Position numbers and translations under genes: made by a program. Positions 59,098 through 64,000 of a stretch of 64,000 bases of DNA are shown piece after piece. Location: NCBI RefSeq assembly GCF_031885415.1, contig NZ_CP116871.1:1364001-1428000 (forward strand), written 5' to 3'. The stretch's first letter is position 1; the number at the start of each line of letters is the position of its first letter. Source of the DNA: Microbacterium forte. Its GTDB lineage: Bacteria; Actinomycetota; Actinomycetes; Actinomycetales; Microbacteriaceae. Under the pieces are notes generated by a model, which did not search any database, was not told where the DNA came from, and was given only the letters and a program-made list of their open reading frames with translations.

Positions 59098-59469
59098 ATG
59101 CCCCAGGATCCCGCCTCCGTCCCCGGCGTCGACCGCCCGAACATCACCGCCCTCGACATCGTCCGATCGGTCGTCCTGATCGTCGCCGTGGGCACGCTCG
59201 CGCTGTGGGGATTCGCCCTGTGGCCGTTCCCGTGGAACGTCGTCATCGGCATCGGTGCTCCCCTGGTCGTGATCCTGGTCTGGGCTCTCTTCCTCTCCCC
59301 GCGTCCCGTGCTGCGCCTGCACCCGTTCCTGCGGGTCGTCGTCGAGCTGTTGATCTACGTCGGGGTCACGATCGCGTGGTGGCTGATGGATCAGCCGATC
59401 ATCGGCACCGCATTCGCCGTGGTCGCAGTCGGCGCCGGAGTGGTGAGCGGGCGGCGTCGCATCCGATGA
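59098..59469 (+). CDS. YrdB/DUF2568-like small membrane protein
   Basis: 123 aa with four hydrophobic helices (about 18-40, 45-65, 77-95, 98-115). The layout resembles the YrdB/DUF2568 family of four-helix membrane proteins, whose function is unknown. It starts 30 bp after the sigma-fusion gene and overlaps the flavoprotein gene by four bases (ATGA). Confidence 0.75.
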   Translation: MPQDPASVPGVDRPNITALDIVRSVVLIVAVGTLALWGFALWPFPWNVVIGIGAPLVVILVWALFLSPRPVLRLHPFLRVVVELLIYVGVTIAWWLMDQPIIGTAFAVVAVGAGVVSGRRRIR

Positions 59470-60830
59470 GCGCTCTCGACCAGCTCGTCGCCGCACTCGG
59501 CGACATCGTCGACACCGATGCCGCGATCCTCGAAGAAGCCCGCGCCGACCGGTCAGGGCACGCAGCGCCAGGTCAGCCCCTCGCGGTCGTGCATGCCGAG
59601 ACCGTCGAACACGTCCAGACCGTGATGCGCATAGCCACCCGCACGGCCACGCCCGTCGTGGTGCGCGGGGCCGGCACCGGTCTCGCCGGTGCCGCGAACG
59701 GCGGCGAGGGAGAGATCGTGCTCTCCACCCGCCGTATGACCGCGATCCGCGAGATCCGCGCCGATGACCTGCTCGCCGTCGTCGAACCCGGCATCCTCAA
59801 CTCCGACCTCAACGACGTCCTCGCAGAGCACGGACTCTGGTGGGCCCCCGACCCCGCCAGCCGGGCGATCTCGACCGTCGGCGGCAACATCGCCACTGGA
59901 GCAGGCGGGCTGCTCTGCGCGAAGTACGGCGTCGTGAAGGACGCCGTCCTCGGGGTAGACCTGGTGCTCGCGGACGGCCGCCTGATGCGCCTCGGTCACC
60001 GCAGCGTCAAGGGCGTGACGGGGCTCGACCTCACCTCGCTCGTGATCGGCTCGGAAGGCACTCTCGGCGTGGTCGTCGGCGCCACGCTGAAGCTGCGCCG
60101 ACTCGTCGAGGGAACCACCTGCACGGTGACGACGATCTTCCCCGACGTGCGCACAGCGGCATCCGCATCCGCCGCGGTCACCGCGTCCGGTGTGCAGCCG
60201 GCGATCATGGAGCTGATGGACTCGGCGAGCCTCGCGGCTGTCGCCGCCCTGCTGGAGCTGCCCTCCCCCGCCGCCGGAAGCGCGCAGCTGACGATCCAGA
60301 CGGATGGCCCGGCCGCCGTCGCCGAGGCGACGACGATCGCCGAGATCCTGACTTCTCACCGCGGTGTGACTCAGGTCTCGCACGACCGCGACGAAGGCGA
60401 GCGCCTGCTGGCGATACGTCGCGCCATGCACCCTGCGATGTCCGCTCTCGGCACGACCCTCATCGAGGACGTGTCGGTGCCGCGCAGTGCGATGCCCGCG
60501 ATGTTCGACGAGATCGCCCGTATCGAGAAGGCCTACTCGATGACCATCCCCACGGTGGCGCACGCGGGAGACGGAAACCTGCACCCGAACTTCATCTTCG
60601 AGGGCGCCGAGCCACCCGCTGAGGTCTGGGCCGCCGCAGACGAGCTGTTCCGGGCCGCGATCGCCCTCGGTGGCACGCTGACCGGCGAGCACGGGATCGG
60701 AACCCTGAAGAGCCGCTGGCTGGCCGACGAGCTCGGAGACGACCAGTGGGAGCTGCAGCGTCAGATCACCCGGGTGTTCGACCCGCTCGGCATCCTCAAC
60801 CCCGGCAAGGTGTTCGCACCCGATGCCTGA
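59466..60830 (+). CDS. FAD-binding oxidoreductase, GlcD/D-lactate dehydrogenase-like
   Basis: 454 aa. A PCMH-type FAD domain (about 35-215; VVVRGAGTGLAGAANGGEGEIVLS and TVGGNIATGAGGLLCAKYG) is followed by the FAD-oxidase C domain with a VAHAGDGNLHPNF metal/substrate motif and the terminal HGIGTLKSRWL ... GILNPGKVF. It oxidises a 2-hydroxy acid such as glycolate or D-lactate; the substrate is not determinable. No GlcE/GlcF partner is adjacent. Overlaps the Nudix gene by eight bases. Confidence 0.9.
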   Translation: MSALDQLVAALGDIVDTDAAILEEARADRSGHAAPGQPLAVVHAETVEHVQTVMRIATRTATPVVVRGAGTGLAGAANGGEGEIVLSTRRMTAIREIRADDLLAVVEPGILNSDLNDVLAEHGLWWAPDPASRAISTVGGNIATGAGGLLCAKYGVVKDAVLGVDLVLADGRLMRLGHRSVKGVTGLDLTSLVIGSEGTLGVVVGATLKLRRLVEGTTCTVTTIFPDVRTAASASAAVTASGVQPAIMELMDSASLAAVAALLELPSPAAGSAQLTIQTDGPAAVAEATTIAEILTSHRGVTQVSHDRDEGERLLAIRRAMHPAMSALGTTLIEDVSVPRSAMPAMFDEIARIEKAYSMTIPTVAHAGDGNLHPNFIFEGAEPPAEVWAAADELFRAAIALGGTLTGEHGIGTLKSRWLADELGDDQWELQRQITRVFDPLGILNPGKVFAPDA

Positions 60831-61230
60831 CATCCACGTCAGCGCGGCGGTCATCGTCGACGACACCGGCCGGGTGCTGGTGGTCCGCAAGCAGGGCACG
60901 ACGCGCTTCATGCAGCCCGGCGGCAAACCGGAGCCCGGCGAGACGCCGTCGCAGACACTGATCCGCGAATTGCACGAAGAGCTCGGCCTGCGACTCGACG
61001 AGGCCGACCTCGAGCCCCTCGGCACGTTCGTCTCCGAGGCGGCGAACGAGCCGGGTCACCGGGTCGTGGCCGAGGCGTTCTCGGTGTCCATCGCCGCCGC
61101 CGAGGTGGTCGTGCAGGCCGAGCTCGCCGAGCTGCGGTGGATCACCCCCGCCGACGCCGAGACGCTGCCGCTCGCGCCGCTCAGCGTCGAGCACCTGCTG
61201 CCGCTCGCGTGGCCCGCGACGCGGGCCTGA
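60823..61230 (+). CDS. Nudix hydrolase
   Basis: 135 aa. Nudix box: GGKPEPGETPSQTLIRELHEE then LGL. The N-terminal AAVIVDDTGRVLVVRKQGT and FMQPGGK resemble MutT-like NUDIX proteins. Coupled to the flavoprotein gene by overlap. Substrate unknown. Confidence 0.92.
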   Translation: MPDIHVSAAVIVDDTGRVLVVRKQGTTRFMQPGGKPEPGETPSQTLIRELHEELGLRLDEADLEPLGTFVSEAANEPGHRVVAEAFSVSIAAAEVVVQAELAELRWITPADAETLPLAPLSVEHLLPLAWPATRA

Positions 61231-61242
61231 GGGCCGATCGGA

Positions 61243-62022
61243 TCAGATGCCCTGCCAGCTCGGCTTGTTGGCGTAGGTGTAGCGGTAGTAGTCGGAGAGC
61301 TTGAGGCGAGACGCGGCGGCTTCGTCGACCACGACGGTGGCGTGCGGATGCAGTTGGATGGCCGAACCGGGGAGGATGGCCGACAGCGGCCCCTCGACGG
61401 CGTCCGCGACCGCCTGAGCCTTGCCCTCGCCGAAGGCGAGCAGCACGAGGTGACGCGCGCGAAGGATCGTTCCCAGACCCTGCGTGATGCAGTGCTTCGG
61501 CACGTCGTCGATCGAGTCGAAGAAGCGCGCGTTGTCTTCGCGCGTCTGCACGGTGAGTGTCTTGACGCGTGTCCGCGAAGCGAACGACGACCCCGGCTCG
61601 TTGAATCCGATGTGTCCGTCGGTGCCGATGCCGAGGATCTGCAGGTCGACTCCTCCGGCTGCCTCGATGGCGGTCTCGTAGTCGTCGCCCGCGTGCTGGA
61701 TCGTCTCCTGTGCGCCGTTGGGCACGTGGATCCGGCGCGGGTCGAGCCCGAGGGGCTCCACGACCTCGCGGGTGATGACCGAGCGGTAGCTCTCGGGATG
61801 AGCCGGGTCGAGTCCCACGTACTCGTCCAGCGCGAAACCGCGCACCTGCGAGACATCGCGACCCGTGAGCTTCTCGCGCAACGCCTTGTAGACGGGAAGG
61901 GGCGTCGAGCCGGTGGCGAGGCCGAGCACGGCGTCCGGACGCCCGTCGATCAACTCGACGATCTCGGCGGCGACCAGTGCGCCCGCTGCTTCTGCGTTCT
62001 CGACGATGACGACTTCAGCCAT
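61243..62022 (-). CDS. nagB: Glucosamine-6-phosphate deaminase NagB
   Basis: 259 aa. Signatures: LGLATGSTPLPVYKAL, FALDEYVGLDP, and the core GIGTDGHIGFNEPGSSF with catalytic Asp and His. It makes fructose-6-phosphate and ammonia. AGGAGAT eight bases before ATG 62022 sets the start. It overlaps the ROK kinase gene by eight bases. Confidence 0.95.
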   Translation of the reverse strand: MAEVVIVENAEAAGALVAAEIVELIDGRPDAVLGLATGSTPLPVYKALREKLTGRDVSQVRGFALDEYVGLDPAHPESYRSVITREVVEPLGLDPRRIHVPNGAQETIQHAGDDYETAIEAAGGVDLQILGIGTDGHIGFNEPGSSFASRTRVKTLTVQTREDNARFFDSIDDVPKHCITQGLGTILRARHLVLLAFGEGKAQAVADAVEGPLSAILPGSAIQLHPHATVVVDEAAASRLKLSDYYRYTYANKPSWQGI

Positions 62023-62980
62023 GGGAAACGATCTCCTTGGAGGGGGTGGTTGCGCCGACGACCGCTGCCCCGAAGGCCGCGGCGGGAGAGCCGGCAGGGA
62101 GCAGTTCGATCCTGTCATCCAGGTGCAGCGAGCGCATGAAGGGCGAAGCCTCGGCGCCGGTCTGGAGGGCTCTGCGGACGCCCGCGAAGAGTCTCTCTCC
62201 GAGCGAGGTGAGGCCGCCGCCGATGATCACACGTTCGACGTCTGCGGAGAGCACGAGGGCCCTGACCGCCGCCGCTGCGCCGTGGAACAGGTCGGCGCGC
62301 AGGCCCGCGGCGCGCTCATCGCCCGCCTCGGCCGCGTCGAGGATGTCGCGCACCGGCAACGCCCCCGGTCGATCCCAGGCACGGGCGAGCGCGCCACCGC
62401 CGCAGAAGGTCTCGATGCATCCGCGCTGCCCGCAGCCGCAGAGCCGTCCGTTCGGGTCGACCGAGAGGTGTCCGACCTCGCCGGCGGTCCCCCGCGCGCC
62501 ACGCCAGATCGTGCCGTCGATGACGATGCCGGCAGCGACACCCGTGCCGAGGTTGAGATAGGCCATCGAGCCGTCGACGCCGCGCAGCACCGCAGCACCG
62601 AGCGCGGCTGCCTTCACATCGTTCTCGACCCGCACCGGGATCCCCAGCTGTCGACCGGCGAGACCGGCGAGATCCAGCGACTCGACACCGAGGTTCACGG
62701 CATGCAGGACTCTGCCGGTGTCCGCGTCGACGAGCCCGGGGATGCCGACGCCCACCGATTCGACGGCGGAACGGGCGAACCCTCCGTCGACGGCGAGTGC
62801 GTCGACGGCGTCGATGATGCTGACCACGACCGCCTCCTCGCCCCATCCGGTCGGACGGCGCAGGCGCGCCAGGATGTCTCCGTCGGGCGACACGGCCACG
62901 GCATCGATCTTGGTTCCGCCGACGTCCAGGCCCACTCGAACGGGTCGACCGGACAGGCCGACGGGGATCGCACCCGTCAT
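62015..62980 (-). CDS. ROK-family sugar kinase, likely N-acetylglucosamine kinase
   Basis: 321 aa. ATP motif VGLDVGGTKIDAVAV, sugar site ENDVKAAALGA, phosphate-2 region NLGTGVAAGIVIDG and the ROK zinc motif CGCGQRGCIE with the upstream His. It would phosphorylate GlcNAc (or glucose) at O6. Placement with nagB and a ROK regulator favours GlcNAc, complementing NagA. Confidence 0.88.
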   Translation of the reverse strand: MTGAIPVGLSGRPVRVGLDVGGTKIDAVAVSPDGDILARLRRPTGWGEEAVVVSIIDAVDALAVDGGFARSAVESVGVGIPGLVDADTGRVLHAVNLGVESLDLAGLAGRQLGIPVRVENDVKAAALGAAVLRGVDGSMAYLNLGTGVAAGIVIDGTIWRGARGTAGEVGHLSVDPNGRLCGCGQRGCIETFCGGGALARAWDRPGALPVRDILDAAEAGDERAAGLRADLFHGAAAAVRALVLSADVERVIIGGGLTSLGERLFAGVRRALQTGAEASPFMRSLHLDDRIELLPAGSPAAAFGAAVVGATTPSKEIVSHG

Positions 62981-63038
62981 CGGATGGCGCTCCTGCTCGT
63001 CTTCGTGTCGAGGCTGCGGTCACGTCCGCAGATGCAGG

Positions 63039-64000
63039 TCACGAGACGCCCAGCTGGCTGGAGAGCACCATCACGGCAGCGCCGCGCAGAACGATGTCCT
63101 CCTGATGCGTGCGTCGGATGAGCGCATCCTCGAAGACGCCCTCGAGCGTCCGTGCGTGCAGGGTCTCGACCGCGGCGTCGATCAGCACGCCGTCGAGCAG
63201 ATCCTCCGGGCCTGAGAGCACGACTTCGGACAGATCCAGGGCCGCCACGATCGGGGCTATCGCGATGCCCATGCGTGTTCCGGCGTCGCGGAGGATCTCG
63301 TCACGTGACTCGGGAGCGGCCGCGATGGCCGGGCGCAGTCGCGTCTCGCTCAACCAGGCTTCGAGACAGCCGTCCTTGCCGCACGCACAGCGGGGACCGC
63401 CGTCTGTGCCGACGACGACGTGCCCGATCTCGCCTGCGGCGAAGCGGCTGCCGAGAAGCGGCTGGCTGCCGGTGATGACCCCTGCTCCGACGCCTCGACC
63501 GATCTTGATGAGCATGAAGTCGGCCTTCGCCTCGCCGAACGTGTATTCGGCGAGCACGGCGGCGTTGGCGTCATTGCGCACGAGCACCGGCAGGTCGAGA
63601 TCGATGCCGAGCTTCGCCTCGAGAGGCAGGTTGCTCCACCCCAGGTTCGGCGAGCTGAGCACGACGCCGTCTGGGCGCACGACACCCGGGCTGCCGATTC
63701 CGACGCCGAGGATGGGCTGTGTCGCCGTCTCGGCGAGCGCGCGCGCCAGCTCGAGGGTGGCGGCGTAGGCGGCGTCGCCGTCTGCGCTCTCGGGCCGTGG
63801 CACTTCGCGGCGCTCGAGCACGTCGCCGTCGAGACTGAGCAGAGCGCCCACGAACGCATGGGGGCCCGAGAGATCGAGTCCGATGATCTGGTGACCGACG
63901 CGGTCGATGTCGATGAGGATCGGAGGCTTGCCCGGTCCGACCGTCTCGCGCACTCCCATCTCGACGACGATGCCGTCGGCGATGAACTCGGCGACGAGGT
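63039..64000 (-). CDS. ROK-family transcriptional repressor (NagC-like), 5' end cut by window
   Basis: The ROK domain is complete (IGLDLSGPHAFVGALLSLDG ... VRNDANAAVLAEY ... CACGKDGCLE), and the frame continues to the window edge. The residues before it (LVAEFIADGIVVEMGVRE) are the end of a winged HTH, so this is a regulator rather than a kinase. About 70 N-terminal residues are missing. It probably controls the adjacent kinase and nagB, responding to an amino sugar. The zinc-binding cysteine cluster is kept. Confidence 0.9.
   Translation of the reverse strand, partial: LVAEFIADGIVVEMGVRETVGPGKPPILIDIDRVGHQIIGLDLSGPHAFVGALLSLDGDVLERREVPRPESADGDAAYAATLELARALAETATQPILGVGIGSPGVVRPDGVVLSSPNLGWSNLPLEAKLGIDLDLPVLVRNDANAAVLAEYTFGEAKADFMLIKIGRGVGAGVITGSQPLLGSRFAAGEIGHVVVGTDGGPRCACGKDGCLEAWLSETRLRPAIAAAPESRDEILRDAGTRMGIAIAPIVAALDLSEVVLSGPEDLLDGVLIDAAVETLHARTLEGVFEDALIRRTHQEDIVLRGAAVMVLSSQLGVS

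Noticed and set aside
58000..59496. Minus-strand frame opposite the sigma-fusion tail with repeated residues
   Set aside because: Its repeats are only the mirror of the 30-bp tandem repeat in the plus-strand gene. There is no ribosome binding site or domain.

Overview
The window is high-GC DNA whose genes overlap by ATGA, GTGA or TGATG junctions and mostly carry AGGAGG-type ribosome binding sites. Gene content (a complete phenylacetyl-CoA pathway, a homoprotocatechuate meta-cleavage operon, a RecQ helicase with a phosphoribosyltransferase-like tail, ROK-type GlcNAc genes) points to an actinobacterium, most likely Microbacteriaceae/Microbacterium-like. The genus is my inference from protein style, not a database result. 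No rRNA, tRNA, IS element, prophage or CRISPR array was seen.

Layout. 1-604: the first codons of a gene leaving the left edge and an Lrp/AsnC regulator, both on the minus strand. 755-4286: E1alpha, E1beta and E2 of a branched-chain 2-oxoacid dehydrogenase. 4446-5765: an MHS-family permease preceded by a PaaR-like operator. 5822-7117: a lipoprotein. 7280-11396 (minus): PEP-dependent dihydroxyacetone kinase dhaKLM, with DhaM fused to HPr and a full-length enzyme I, and a divergent IclR regulator. 12329-27045: the phenylacetate (paa) locus in two blocks, a TetR/PaaR-like regulator with thiolase, paaF, paaH, paaZ, paaI and paaK, then paaABCDE and paaG. The blocks are separated by a RecQ helicase and a small hypothetical gene. 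27125-32661: ATP-dependent DNA ligase, a phosphoribosyltransferase, and a transglutaminase/alpha-E/circularly permuted ATP-grasp cassette. 32749-36370: a four-hairpin leader and a ThDP enzyme, then PhzF, Nudix and VOC proteins. 36653-47422: aromatic catabolism, with a flavin monooxygenase, its divergent IclR regulator, a second MHS permease, and the homoprotocatechuate operon (an HpaG/RraA fusion, GntR, HpaE, HpaD, HpaH, HpaI). 47484-51234: an MFS transporter, a DUF6882-like protein, a DUF4188 protein with a divergent TetR, and a membrane protein. 51372-53521 (minus): folD and glyA behind a ZTP/ZMP riboswitch. 53695-56375: GH20 hexosaminidase and nagA. 56836-59067: an unusual sigma factor continuous with a zinc finger, membrane helices and a repeat-rich tail. 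59098-61230: a membrane protein, a GlcD-like flavoprotein and a Nudix hydrolase. 61243-64000 (minus): nagB, a ROK sugar kinase and a ROK repressor cut by the right edge.

How it works together. The window is mostly a catabolic region. Phenylacetate would be imported (candidate permease at 4446), activated by PaaK, epoxidised by PaaABC(D)E, isomerised by PaaG, opened by PaaZ and beta-oxidised by PaaF/H/J, with PaaI as salvage thioesterase. PaaR-like operators before paaA and before the remote permease suggest one regulon. Homoprotocatechuate would be cleaved by HpaD and taken through HpaE, the HpaG fusion, HpaH and HpaI to pyruvate and succinic semialdehyde. No HpaBC and no HpaF were seen, so the entry and the isomerase step are open questions. 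GH20, NagA, NagB and the ROK kinase form a GlcNAc/chitobiose utilisation set in two clusters about 5 kb apart.
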